Positions 1 through 7,909 of a DNA stretch of 64,000 nucleotides are shown here, piece after piece. Position numbers and translations under genes: made by a program. How positions within the stretch are numbered: position 1 is the first letter of the stretch; each line of letters begins with the position of its first letter. Source of the stretch: Paraburkholderia bryophila (lineage in GTDB: Bacteria; Pseudomonadota; Gammaproteobacteria; Burkholderiales; Burkholderiaceae); NCBI RefSeq assembly GCF_013409255.1, contig NZ_JACCAS010000001.1:310001-374000 (forward strand), read 5' to 3'. The notes under the pieces were generated by a model. It saw only the letters and a program-made list of their open reading frames with translations. It did not search any database and was not told the DNA's origin.

Positions 1-843
1 GACGGTGCTACGATCTCGCTGGATTGGTGTCTGAATTTTGGCGGCGTAAAAAACAAGTACGACGATCTGATTTCAAGGAAGATTTACAACGAGGCGGCTT
101 ATGCTCACATAAAGAACAAGATAAAGCCGATTTTGGAAAGAGGCTTTCAACACTCGATCGCCTCGGACATCAACGCAAAAATCTTTCTGAAGGATCTAAG
201 AAGTTTTCATATGGACTGGCAGTTTCAGATCGTCAACATATCGAGTTACGATACCCTGACAAATCGCCTTGGCATGACCGATTTGACGGCCGCACTTGCA
301 AATTTCGGTATCTATGCGGCGATCGGTCGTGTTGAGGTCGGTGGGGACCGATATTACAAATATGATCGGAGCGCAAGGACCAAGACCTATTGCATGGATG
401 CGCAGATCAAGGTAACGCATGTCTACGTATACGTGAAAGATAATTATTCGTTCAACGATTCAGATGGGAATTCGCAATATCTAGGTCACTGGAATAAAAG
501 AGGAGTAGTATTGACGAAAGGCGCGCTTATTAGCGAGCTTATCAATGGTGGAAGATTTCATACTAGCTTTGGTGATTCGCTCGAAACGAAAATAAATTTC
601 AACTGGAAGTATCTTTTTTATAAGCCGTTAGATAAACCAATTGACAAAAGAACCGGGTTGATCGGAAAATTCATGAAAAGGGACGTGTATTGGCCTGTCT
701 ACAATAGCACGTACAATCGCTGGCGGGAAAAGCATAATCGGGGCGGCGATTTTATGGTTTATTCAATGCCGAAATATGTAAAACTAGACAGGCCGATTGA
801 GGTCGGCGTGGGGGTGATATGCAGGCCGGTGGAAAAAATGTGA
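1..843 (+). CDS. DUF6402-like protein, 5' end outside window (T6SS-associated type)
   Basis: The reading frame is open from the first base, so the true start lies upstream; 280 residues are visible. The C-terminal part (YWPVYNSTYNRW, then REKHNRGGDFMVYS) matches my recollection of the C-terminus of DUF6402 proteins, which are found beside VgrG/PAAR and other type VI secretion genes in Burkholderiaceae. No signal peptide or membrane segment is visible in this part. The gene is much AT-richer than the rest of the window, as is usual for horizontally exchanged toxin-locus genes. It overlaps the next gene by 4 bp if that gene uses a GTG start, suggesting a translationally coupled pair. The family call is from recognition only; the activity is unknown. 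Confidence 0.6.
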   Translation, partial: DGATISLDWCLNFGGVKNKYDDLISRKIYNEAAYAHIKNKIKPILERGFQHSIASDINAKIFLKDLRSFHMDWQFQIVNISSYDTLTNRLGMTDLTAALANFGIYAAIGRVEVGGDRYYKYDRSARTKTYCMDAQIKVTHVYVYVKDNYSFNDSDGNSQYLGHWNKRGVVLTKGALISELINGGRFHTSFGDSLETKINFNWKYLFYKPLDKPIDKRTGLIGKFMKRDVYWPVYNSTYNRWREKHNRGGDFMVYSMPKYVKLDRPIEVGVGVICRPVEKM

Positions 844-1430
844 AGCGAATATCTATCACTGTACTAATTTTAATTGTCTGCGGTTTTGTTTTAGATCTCA
901 CTGGCGTAAAAACTTTACTTTTTCTGATCGAGTACAAGCAGGCAATTACGCGTCTGATTGCGTTTGTTTTTGTGATCGTAATCACCTGTGTTATTGTGAA
1001 GGCGAAGGCAAGTCGGAAAATAAAATCATCCATCGCCATTTTTTTGATGATTGGCGGCTATGCATGCGTTTGTCTCTACGAATTTGTCATGCCGACGCAA
1101 TATGCGAGATGCGATTTTTACAGCCAAAAACTCAGCGGCGGTGTGAAAATCTTCGATGGAAAAAATTATAAAGTGAGCTTATGCGGAACCGGCAGTGACG
1201 ACATGCAAAGCGGCGATGAAATAAGGCTGCAGGTTTTCAGTGATACGGGAGTACTTCTCGCGACAAGGTATTTTTCAGTTAACTGGAATGAAAGTTTCCC
1301 GAACTCTCTTGAGTACGGACCTGATCGCATCACCTATTACGACAACAATGGACGTGATTTTAAGACGCACCTCTTTATGCCGCCAACGGCGTTAGATTGG
1401 GTGCGCGCGCGAATTCCATTGCTTAACTAA
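840..1430 (+). CDS. Small membrane protein, possible partner or immunity of the DUF6402-like gene
   Basis: The preferred start is GTG at 840, which overlaps the upstream TGA as GTGA and has a GGTGGA ribosome site just before it, giving 196 residues. An in-frame ATG at 819 would give 203. The N-terminal third has three hydrophobic stretches (about residues 5-20, 30-50 and 55-75), then a soluble C-terminal domain of about 115 residues with several cysteines. I do not recognise the family. Tight coupling to an AT-rich T6SS-associated gene and the membrane topology suggest an immunity or accessory role, but this is inference from position alone. Confidence 0.65.
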   Translation: MKRISITVLILIVCGFVLDLTGVKTLLFLIEYKQAITRLIAFVFVIVITCVIVKAKASRKIKSSIAIFLMIGGYACVCLYEFVMPTQYARCDFYSQKLSGGVKIFDGKNYKVSLCGTGSDDMQSGDEIRLQVFSDTGVLLATRYFSVNWNESFPNSLEYGPDRITYYDNNGRDFKTHLFMPPTALDWVRARIPLLN

Positions 1431-1449
1431 AGGCAGCGTGGCATTTGCA

Positions 1450-1477
1450 AGGCCCGGCACACTGAAGCGCCGAGCCT
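1450..1477. terminator. Hairpin between convergent genes
   Basis: Arms AGGCCCGGC and GCCGAGCCT pair with one internal mismatch around a 10-nt loop, between the convergent membrane-protein gene and nadV. No clear T-tract follows, so function as a terminator is only suggested. Confidence 0.35.
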
Positions 1478-1498
1478 CGTTCAACCTCACCCGCAACC

Positions 1499-3211
1499 TC
1501 ACCCCCAAACAATCGACCCCGCCTCCGGACACGTCCACGACGACTGCAAGCGCTCGCGAATCTCCGCCAGCGACTGCCTCACCAGCAATTCGCCATTCCG
1601 GAACACCGGCACCAGCGCGCCGCCTTCAGCCTGCTCGGCCGTCTGCTGTTCGTACAGCACGAAGTGATCGCCTTCCTTCTCGACACGCGGCAGCCCCTTC
1701 GCGGACTTCTTGGTGCCGTCGTCGGTGGCCGGGTCTTTATAGATGTCGACCGCTTCGCCATCCACCTCGGCATAGATCGCCTTGAGCGCATAGCCGAAGG
1801 TGTCGCGCGAATTCATCCCATACACGTAGCTGCCGATGCCGAGCACCACGTTGCACGAAGCGAAGCCCTTGGCCGCCATACGCAACATGATGTCGCGTGC
1901 GCGGGTCAGCGTGATCGAGTCGCCGTAGATCAGCCCGACGTGCGAATCCAGCACCTTGTAGCCTTTCTCCGTGGTCGTCCCGCCGTAGATATTCCACAGA
2001 CACTCGACCGCGCCGGTGCGCTCCGCTTCGCTGATCGTCTCGCCGCTCTCCTTGACCGTGTAGCGGCCCGCTTCGGTAACGGCGGGCTTACCGTCGCTGT
2101 CCAGCACGAGTTCGTTGTCCGTATAGCCGGTGAGGATCTTCACCGGATCGCCGGAGTCGGGGCGGAACACCACCTTGGCGTTGCCCAGCGCGTCCGGCCG
2201 GCGGGCGAGAATATCCGCCTTCAGTTCTTTGGCGATGATCGTCATCACGTTCCAGAAGTCGAACGTATCGCTGACGAGCGAGACCATTCCTTGCGGGTAG
2301 CCTTCGGTGACGAACTCGCGGATCACTTCCAGTTCGGCCTTGCGGCGCAGCGCCTTCGGGTCGAGCATGGCTTGCGCCGGATCGCGTTCGAGGCGTTGCT
2401 GCGTCAGCAGAATGCGCAGCGCCATCACGCTGTGTTCCGACGCTGGAATCGAACCGCCGACGAGCTCACGCTCCGCATTCGCGCCGTAGTGGTCTTCGAG
2501 ATAGTCGATCGCGGGAATCGTGTCCGTACCGGTGAAGGACAGCAAGTGACCCGCGCCGCAGCGCATGGCGTCGTGCACGCCGCTCATGCCGCGCATCGAA
2601 AAATCGTGACCTTGCCAGTTCACGAAGTCGAGCGGCGCGCCGGTCAGATTCGCGAAGTAGGTCAGCAGCTTGCGGAATTCGAACGCGATGGTGGCGACCG
2701 TGGACGGCTTCCACGATTCACAGCTCACCACCGTTTCAAAGTACGTCGACACCCACGGAAAATCCGGGTGCGTGTTGATGAAAATCACCGGCGGCACCCT
2801 GATATCGACCCGCGAGCCTTCCGGCAGCGAGCGGATTTCGAGCGGCAGGTGGCCGAGCTCGTGCAGCGCTTCGAGGCTCGCCACCGGCACGGCGTCCGCG
2901 CCCAGTGCGGTGTCCATGCGCCGCTTGTACTTGCGCACGGCCTGCGCCTTCGGCTTCTGGAAAAACTCGGCGCCGAACAGGTCGATCAGGAATTCCTGAA
3001 TGAAGCCTTGCAGGCCGAACCAGACCACCTTGTCATCGAACAGTTCGCGCAACACCGGCGCGTATTTCGCCGAACGGGGCGTGAAGTTCGCGACGAGTTT
3101 GGTGGTCGCTTTCGGGTACATGGACGGGTGGCCGGTCTTGTAGAAATCGGCGAGATTGAACGGGACGAGCTGATTCTTTTCGAGGACTTCCGTGCGGTCG
3201 GGTGCGTTCAT
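1499..3211 (-). CDS. nadV: Nicotinamide phosphoribosyltransferase NadV (NAMPT type)
   Basis: Makes NMN from nicotinamide and PRPP, the first step of NAD salvage without deamidation. It shows the NAMPT landmarks: N-terminal NLADFYKTGHPSMYP, the GTDT segment whose Asp favours the amide substrate, the SEHS segment with the catalytic His, RPDSGDP, and the C-terminal IYKDPATDDG. At 570 residues it is longer than the usual 460-500, mainly from an insert after RPDSGDP (about residues 360-410). The ATG at 3211 is chosen because AGGAG lies 6 nt before it; the track-style start two codons earlier abuts that site. It lies 48 bp downstream of a PRPP synthetase gene that supplies the co-substrate, and both share the promoter at 4128-4157. 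Confidence 0.93.
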   Translation of the reverse strand: MNAPDRTEVLEKNQLVPFNLADFYKTGHPSMYPKATTKLVANFTPRSAKYAPVLRELFDDKVVWFGLQGFIQEFLIDLFGAEFFQKPKAQAVRKYKRRMDTALGADAVPVASLEALHELGHLPLEIRSLPEGSRVDIRVPPVIFINTHPDFPWVSTYFETVVSCESWKPSTVATIAFEFRKLLTYFANLTGAPLDFVNWQGHDFSMRGMSGVHDAMRCGAGHLLSFTGTDTIPAIDYLEDHYGANAERELVGGSIPASEHSVMALRILLTQQRLERDPAQAMLDPKALRRKAELEVIREFVTEGYPQGMVSLVSDTFDFWNVMTIIAKELKADILARRPDALGNAKVVFRPDSGDPVKILTGYTDNELVLDSDGKPAVTEAGRYTVKESGETISEAERTGAVECLWNIYGGTTTEKGYKVLDSHVGLIYGDSITLTRARDIMLRMAAKGFASCNVVLGIGSYVYGMNSRDTFGYALKAIYAEVDGEAVDIYKDPATDDGTKKSAKGLPRVEKEGDHFVLYEQQTAEQAEGGALVPVFRNGELLVRQSLAEIRERLQSSWTCPEAGSIVWG

Positions 3212-3259
3212 CAACATCTCCTGGCGAGTTCGGATTCAGACGATAGGTTCGGATTCAGT

Positions 3260-4078
3260 TCAGACCAACTGGCAGCGTGTATCGCTCGTCCAGTTGTTGC
3301 GCGTGAAAACCGTCTGGTAGTGTTCGAGCAGCGGCGCGAGGCCCTTGCTGAAAATGCCGTGCGTGACATACAGGTAAAGCGGCTGGCTCTGGCGCTGTTC
3401 GGCCTGGCGCGTACGCAACGCCGCGGCGAGTTCGGTGAAGGTGCGGCCGCCGTCGCAGATATCGTCCACCACGAGAAGCGGCGCGTCGGGCAAGTCGCCC
3501 ACCACCTGAGTGCCGGTGATCTTGCCGGTCTGCGTGTTGCGCACTTTCTCGGCGAACACCACGTCGAGTTCCAGCGCCTGCGCCAGATGCATGACGCGCT
3601 TGCGGGCGCCGGCGTCCGGCGCGACCAGCGCAGCGCGGCTCAGGCCCAAGCCCGTCAGCGCACGGCGCAACGACGGCAACGGATCGGCAATCACCACGCG
3701 GTCGAGCAGGGCGGTTACGACGTCGCTATGCGGGTCCTGCACTTCGACCTGCGCATACTGCTGGGTGTTGATCAGGTCGCAGAAGACGCGCGCGCTGAGC
3801 GCTTCGCCCGGGTTCGCCACGCGGTCCTGGCGGGCATACGGCACGTACGGCAGCGACAACAGGATCGGCGTGCCCGGATAGCCGCGGCGCAGCGCGTCGG
3901 TCGCGAGCAGCAGGGTCATGACCGCTTCGGCGTTGGGCAGATGCGCCTGGATGCGCAGCGTGTGCGCGGGCTTGCCCAGTTCGACCGTGACGTTGACCTC
4001 GCCGCCGGGGAACACCAGCTTGCGGAGTTCCAGCGGCACTTCACCCCGATCGCTCGATACGGCAAAAACCTGAATCAT
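3260..4078 (-). CDS. prs: Short ribose-phosphate pyrophosphokinase paired with nadV
   Basis: Makes PRPP from ribose 5-phosphate and ATP. Visible motifs are YARQDR (nucleotide binding), DPHSD in place of the usual DLHxx metal/His segment, and the PRPP loop VVDDICDGGRTF near residue 200. At 272 residues it is about 40 shorter than housekeeping Prs, so it is probably a second, pathway-dedicated copy. It starts at ATG 4078 after GGAGGATAACAA and is the first gene of the nadV operon. Repression of this operon by the divergent NrtR-like protein is inferred from the two operators between them. Confidence 0.88.
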   Translation of the reverse strand: MIQVFAVSSDRGEVPLELRKLVFPGGEVNVTVELGKPAHTLRIQAHLPNAEAVMTLLLATDALRRGYPGTPILLSLPYVPYARQDRVANPGEALSARVFCDLINTQQYAQVEVQDPHSDVVTALLDRVVIADPLPSLRRALTGLGLSRAALVAPDAGARKRVMHLAQALELDVVFAEKVRNTQTGKITGTQVVGDLPDAPLLVVDDICDGGRTFTELAAALRTRQAEQRQSQPLYLYVTHGIFSKGLAPLLEHYQTVFTRNNWTSDTRCQLV

Positions 4079-4097
4079 TTGTTATCCTCCGTCTGGC

Positions 4098-4118
4098 TTA
4101 GTCGGAATATCCGACTAA
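4098..4118. promoter_or_regulatory. Operator 1, NrtR-type palindrome
   Basis: Perfect inverted repeat, TTAGTCGGA, 3-nt centre, TCCGACTAA. Its core TAGTCG-N7-CGACTA has the same form and spacing as operator 2, 43 bp away centre to centre. It lies between the leftward -10 and the prs start, where bound repressor would block initiation. Binding by the adjacent NrtR-like protein is inferred. Confidence 0.75.
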
Positions 4119-4127
4119 CTGGTTGCC

Positions 4128-4157
4128 AGTATAAGATGGCTTAGTTGAGAATTGCAA
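4128..4157 (-). promoter_or_regulatory. Leftward promoter of prs-nadV
   Basis: On the minus strand, -35 TTGCAA (4152-4157) and -10 TATACT (4128-4133) are separated by 18 bp. The -35 lies inside operator 2 and operator 1 lies just downstream of the -10, a standard repression layout. Confidence 0.65.
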
Positions 4158-4160
4158 CTA
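4142..4160. promoter_or_regulatory. Operator 2, NrtR-type palindrome
   Basis: TAGTTG-N7-CAACTA, the same half-site form (TAGTYG/CRACTA) and spacing as operator 1. It covers the -35 of the leftward promoter and lies about 50 bp upstream of the nrtR start, so it could also autoregulate nrtR. Confidence 0.72.
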
Positions 4161-4212
4161 TGTATGCAAAAATACTCATGACGCATATTCGGCCCAGGCA
4201 CAGGAGTGATCC

Positions 4213-4911
4213 ATGAAACAGAGCTACACCACGCCGGACGTGAGCGTCGACATTGTGTTGCTGACGCTGGACGAGGGCCTGCTGAAGGTGGCCTTGCACC
4301 AGCGCGATCGAGCGCCCGCGAAGCATAGCCTGGCGTTGCCCGGTGGCTATGTTCACGTGGGCGAAGACGCGTCGCTGGAAGCGACGGCGAAGCGCGTGCT
4401 ACTGGAGAAGACCGGCTTCGCACCGCGCTATCTCGAGCAGTTGCGCACGTTCGGCGGTCCGGCGCGCGATCCGCGCGGCTGGTCGGTTGCGGTGTCGCAC
4501 GTCGCGCTGATTCCGCATGCGGAATTGAGCGCGGCCGGCGCGGGCGTGTTTCAGTTCTACGATGTGGACGACCTGCCCGAACTGGCATTCGATCATGCGG
4601 AGCAGGTGGAGGAAGCGGTGCAGCGGGTGCGCAACAAGGCGAGCTATTCGACGTTGCCGTGCTGGCTGCTGCCGGAGTCGTTCACGCTGACGCAATTGCA
4701 GACGATCTACGAACAGATTTTTGGCGAGGCGGTGTCGCGCGGCACGTTCCGTTCGCGGCTGGGGATCAAGGTGGCCGAGTTGCAACCGGGCGACGCGGCC
4801 GACGAGGCCGATATCCTGATCGCCACCGACGAGTTTCAGGGCGGCAATCAGCGGCCCGCGCGGTTGTTCAAGGTGAATCGGTTGAGTCTGTTCAAGCGGG
4901 CGTTCTGGTAG
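4213..4911 (+). CDS. nrtR: NrtR-type Nudix-related transcriptional regulator of NAD metabolism
   Basis: The N-terminal Nudix-fold domain (about residues 5-145) is followed by a C-terminal winged-helix-like domain (about 150-225), the NrtR arrangement. The Nudix signature is degenerate: the region after GGYVHVGED reads KRVLLEKTGF, so the usual catalytic REx2EE glutamates are partly Val and Lys and there are two extra residues. This fits a sensor that binds ADP-ribose-type ligands rather than hydrolysing them, as known for NrtR. It is divergent from prs-nadV across two matching palindromes. An ATP-dependent or hydrolase role is less likely. ATG 4213 follows CAGGAGTGATCC. Confidence 0.88.
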   Translation: MKQSYTTPDVSVDIVLLTLDEGLLKVALHQRDRAPAKHSLALPGGYVHVGEDASLEATAKRVLLEKTGFAPRYLEQLRTFGGPARDPRGWSVAVSHVALIPHAELSAAGAGVFQFYDVDDLPELAFDHAEQVEEAVQRVRNKASYSTLPCWLLPESFTLTQLQTIYEQIFGEAVSRGTFRSRLGIKVAELQPGDAADEADILIATDEFQGGNQRPARLFKVNRLSLFKRAFW

Positions 4912-5564
4912 GGCGCGGGGCGTGGCATGCAGCGGCGCCGGCGCGCCGTGTCAGAGCGCGCTCGTCGGCTGCGGCGCGCTGACGGGCATCTGTACCGGTC
5001 GAACGGCCTTGGAATGATTCACGTCGATGAATGTCGCGGCCTATCTTGGAAATATAAGGTAGGTGTGCGCACATGTTGTTTTACTCACTTCGCTTTCTGA
5101 GAATAAATCGACTCGCCTTATATCATTCGTGATACCAGGTCGACCCCTATCAGAAATCTCAGGCATACAGCGAGATGATCCGCGAGTAGACTAGCCAGCG
5201 AATCAACAAGCAGCACTATCAATGGGAATACAGCTCGCCGGAATATAACGGCGACATCTCCCGTGCACGATGGCTGTGCGTGAAATAAGAGATTCTCCAT
5301 TAATACAGTCCGGGCCAGACGCGGTGCGCACGGTTAATTTGACGCGTGCAAATAGCCGGAAGATTGAATTCTCTAAATCTGCGAAATGCATAATCTCGCA
5401 ATTATTTTGACTGATAGAGCAACTATTAAATCCGGATGACGGTGGCGATTTATCCGGCGCGCGTTAACGACTCGACTATCACCGGCCTGGTATCAGAGCG
5501 CATATTTTCCGATGCGGACTCCGCCATGCCGTCCATTTAAATCTGAGCGACGGAGCGGCGCACG
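4912..5564. other. AT-richer intergenic stretch with possible gene remnants
   Basis: No complete gene is supported. At 5133-5288 (+) one frame reads as plausible protein (YQVDPYQKSQAYSEMIRE, stop, then HYQWEYSSPEYNGDISRARW), interrupted by one in-frame stop, which looks like a decayed gene. At 5436-5540 (+) a 34-residue frame starts MTVAIYPARV and has no ribosome site. The stretch is clearly AT-richer than its flanks and presumably also holds the promoter of the next operon, which I could not place. Confidence 0.35.
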
Positions 5565-6722
5565 ATGTTTCACGACTGGACCCCCGAACAACTGACACTG
5601 CGCGAGCGTTTCGCCGCGGTGGGCGAACTGCTCGCGAAAGCGCGCGACCAGCAGCCGGAAGGTTTCGACTACGCCGGGTGGAACCGCTTGCGCGACGAGC
5701 AGCTCTGGCACCTCGTGGTCCCGCGAGACTACGGCGGCCATGGCGAAGACTGGTGGGGCTTTACCGCCGCGCTCGACGGCCTGTCGTCGACGCTCCGCAC
5801 GCCGGAACTGCTGTTGTCGGTGATCGCGCAGGCCGGCATGGTGCGCGCGATGGTGCGTCACGGCAGCCCGCTGCAGAAGGAGCGTTATCTCGCGGCCATC
5901 CTGCGCGGCAAGGTCAGCGCGACCGGCATCGCGGAGCCGTCCACCGGCACCGACGTGCGCAGCATTGAAACCACGCTGTCGGAGGCGCCGGACGGCTACC
6001 GCCTCAACGGCAGCAAATACAACATCGCGCATGCGCCGATCATGGACTTCATCCTCGTGGTGAGCCGACTGGAGCGCCGCGAGTCGAGCAACATCGCGCT
6101 GGTGCTGCTCGATCGCGATACGCCGGGCCTCGTGATCGGCGCGCAGGACGACAAGCTCGGCAACCGCAATCTGCCCACCGGCGAACTGCGTTTCGAAGAC
6201 GTGCACATCGACGCGTCGCAAATCCTCGGCCAGGCGGGGCGTGGCCTTGGCCACCTGATCGACATCATCTCGCTCGGTCGGCTTTACTACGGGCTGGTGG
6301 CGGCGAACCTGCCGCTGCCGTTCGTCGACGAAGCGATGCACTACGCGGCGCAGCGCACCAGCTTTAAAAGCACGATCGACTCGCATCAATATATCCAGAA
6401 GCGTCTAGTCGACATGAAGATCGGCATGGAGCGCAGCCGCTGGGCCGCTTACGGCGCGCTCGGCCGTTTGCTGAACGCGCATCCCGAGGCGCTGCTGGCG
6501 TGCTCGGTGGCCAAGCTGGTCGGCGCCAGCGATCTGATCGACAACGCCACGAGCCTCGTCAAGCTGTACGGCAGCATCGGCTATCACAACGGCGGCATCG
6601 CCACGTTGCTGAAGGACGCGATGGGGTTTGCGAGCGTCGGCGGCACCGAAGAGATGCATCGCAAGAATATTTTCAACCAGATGCAGCGGCTCGCCGGCAG
6701 CGCATCGTCCTCGCAAGGCTGA
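5565..6722 (+). CDS. Acyl-CoA dehydrogenase family flavoprotein
   Basis: 385 residues, the normal length for a soluble acyl-CoA dehydrogenase. It has the N-terminal helical domain, the flavin-contacting GIAEPSTGTDV (about 125-135), the middle beta domain, and a C-terminal helical domain ending GGTEEMHRKNIF, the counterpart of the family's YGGSxExxRN flavin contact. The usual catalytic base cannot be assigned by eye. It is first in an operon with a DAHP synthase and a prephenate dehydratase, an unusual partnership. This points to a specialised phenylalanine or phenylpyruvate-derived product rather than fatty-acid oxidation. Substrate unknown. Start chosen for GGAG upstream of ATG 5565. Confidence 0.85.
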   Translation: MFHDWTPEQLTLRERFAAVGELLAKARDQQPEGFDYAGWNRLRDEQLWHLVVPRDYGGHGEDWWGFTAALDGLSSTLRTPELLLSVIAQAGMVRAMVRHGSPLQKERYLAAILRGKVSATGIAEPSTGTDVRSIETTLSEAPDGYRLNGSKYNIAHAPIMDFILVVSRLERRESSNIALVLLDRDTPGLVIGAQDDKLGNRNLPTGELRFEDVHIDASQILGQAGRGLGHLIDIISLGRLYYGLVAANLPLPFVDEAMHYAAQRTSFKSTIDSHQYIQKRLVDMKIGMERSRWAAYGALGRLLNAHPEALLACSVAKLVGASDLIDNATSLVKLYGSIGYHNGGIATLLKDAMGFASVGGTEEMHRKNIFNQMQRLAGSASSSQG

Positions 6723-6775
6723 GCGGTTCGGCCGCGTGGTTTCTCTCGGGCGTGACACGCTCATGGGGTCTGTCT

Positions 6776-7909
6776 ATGTTGAGTTGGGATATCGGAAGAG
6801 GCATGAGCGCGACGACGCCGGTGATCGGGCCGGCGGAGCTGAGGCAACAGTTGCCGTGCGACGTCGAAAGCCTGCACACCGTCATGCAAACGCGCCGCGC
6901 GATCTCTGGGGTCCTGCAGGGGCTCAGCGGCAGGCTGATCGTGATCGTCGGACCGTGTTCGATTCACGACCCGGTCGCCGCGCTCGAATACGCGGCGCGG
7001 TTGTCGAAGCAGCGGCACGTGTGGCAGGACGAGCTCGAGATCGTGATGCGCGTGTACTTTGAAAAGCCGCGCACCACGGTCGGCTGGAAAGGCTTGATCA
7101 ACGATCCGCATCTGGACGGCAGCTATGCGATCGACGCCGGCATTCGCCTTGCCCGGCAATTGATGCTCGACATTACGCGGGCCGGCGTGCCGGTCGCGAC
7201 CGAGTTCCTCGACGTGACCACGCCGCATTATCTGGCCGATCTGGTGAGCTGGGGCGCGATCGGCGCGCGCACCACGGAGTCGCAGATTCATCGCGAGCTG
7301 GCGTCGGGCTTGCCGTGTCCGATCGGTTTCAAGAACGGCACGGACGGCAACGTCAAGATCGCGATCGACGCGATTCACGCCGCCGGTCATGCGCATCATT
7401 TTCTCGGCGTGACGGAGAGCGGCCGGTTCGCGAAGGTCGCGACGAGCGGCAATCAGGACTGTCACCTCGTGCTGCGCGGCGGCAAGCAGCCCAATTACGA
7501 CGCGCAGAGCGTCGCCGAAGCCTGCGCGTCGCTCGCGGCGGGCGGGCTGCCGGGGCGGGTCGTGATCGACGCGAGTCACGGCAACAGTTGCAAGCAGTAC
7601 GACAAGCAATTGTGCGTGTGCGAATCGTTGTGCGAGCAGATTGCGGGCGGCGGCGAGCGGATCGCTGGTGTGATGATCGAATCGAATCTGCTGGCCGGCC
7701 GCCAGGACGTGATGGCCGATGTGCCGCTCGCCTACGGTCAGAGCATTACCGACGCGTGCATCGGCTGGGATGCGACCGAAGCGTCGCTGGGCCAGCTCGC
7801 CGAGGCCGTTCGGCAGCGTCGTCAGCGTCGTCAGCGGCACGCGGCGACGCCGATGCGCGAAAGCTTGCCGGCCTTGTCGTCGTTGTCGTCTTTGCAGTCG
7901 GCGGCATGA
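6776..7909 (+). CDS. aroG: 3-deoxy-7-phosphoheptulonate (DAHP) synthase, AroG/F/H type
   Basis: Condenses phosphoenolpyruvate and erythrose 4-phosphate, the first shikimate-pathway step. Type I-alpha motifs are intact: GPCSIHDP, FEKPRTTVGWKG, GARTTESQIHRELASG, GFKNGTDGN and IDASHGNS. Start ATG 6776 has TGGGGT 7 nt upstream; an ATG at 6803 with overlapping GGAAGAGG is the alternative. The C-terminal tail is Arg/Gln-rich (QRRQRRQRH) and probably disordered. It follows the acyl-CoA dehydrogenase by 53 bp and overlaps the prephenate dehydratase gene by 4 bp. This looks like an accessory DAHP synthase that feeds extra flux to phenylpyruvate in a dedicated operon. Confidence 0.93.
   Translation: MLSWDIGRGMSATTPVIGPAELRQQLPCDVESLHTVMQTRRAISGVLQGLSGRLIVIVGPCSIHDPVAALEYAARLSKQRHVWQDELEIVMRVYFEKPRTTVGWKGLINDPHLDGSYAIDAGIRLARQLMLDITRAGVPVATEFLDVTTPHYLADLVSWGAIGARTTESQIHRELASGLPCPIGFKNGTDGNVKIAIDAIHAAGHAHHFLGVTESGRFAKVATSGNQDCHLVLRGGKQPNYDAQSVAEACASLAAGGLPGRVVIDASHGNSCKQYDKQLCVCESLCEQIAGGGERIAGVMIESNLLAGRQDVMADVPLAYGQSITDACIGWDATEASLGQLAEAVRQRRQRRQRHAATPMRESLPALSSLSSLQSAA

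Noticed and set aside
1664..4144. Long plus-strand open frame of 826 codons
   Set aside because: It is antisense to nadV and prs and composed of Arg/His/Gly-rich sequence typical of the high-GC shadow of real genes.
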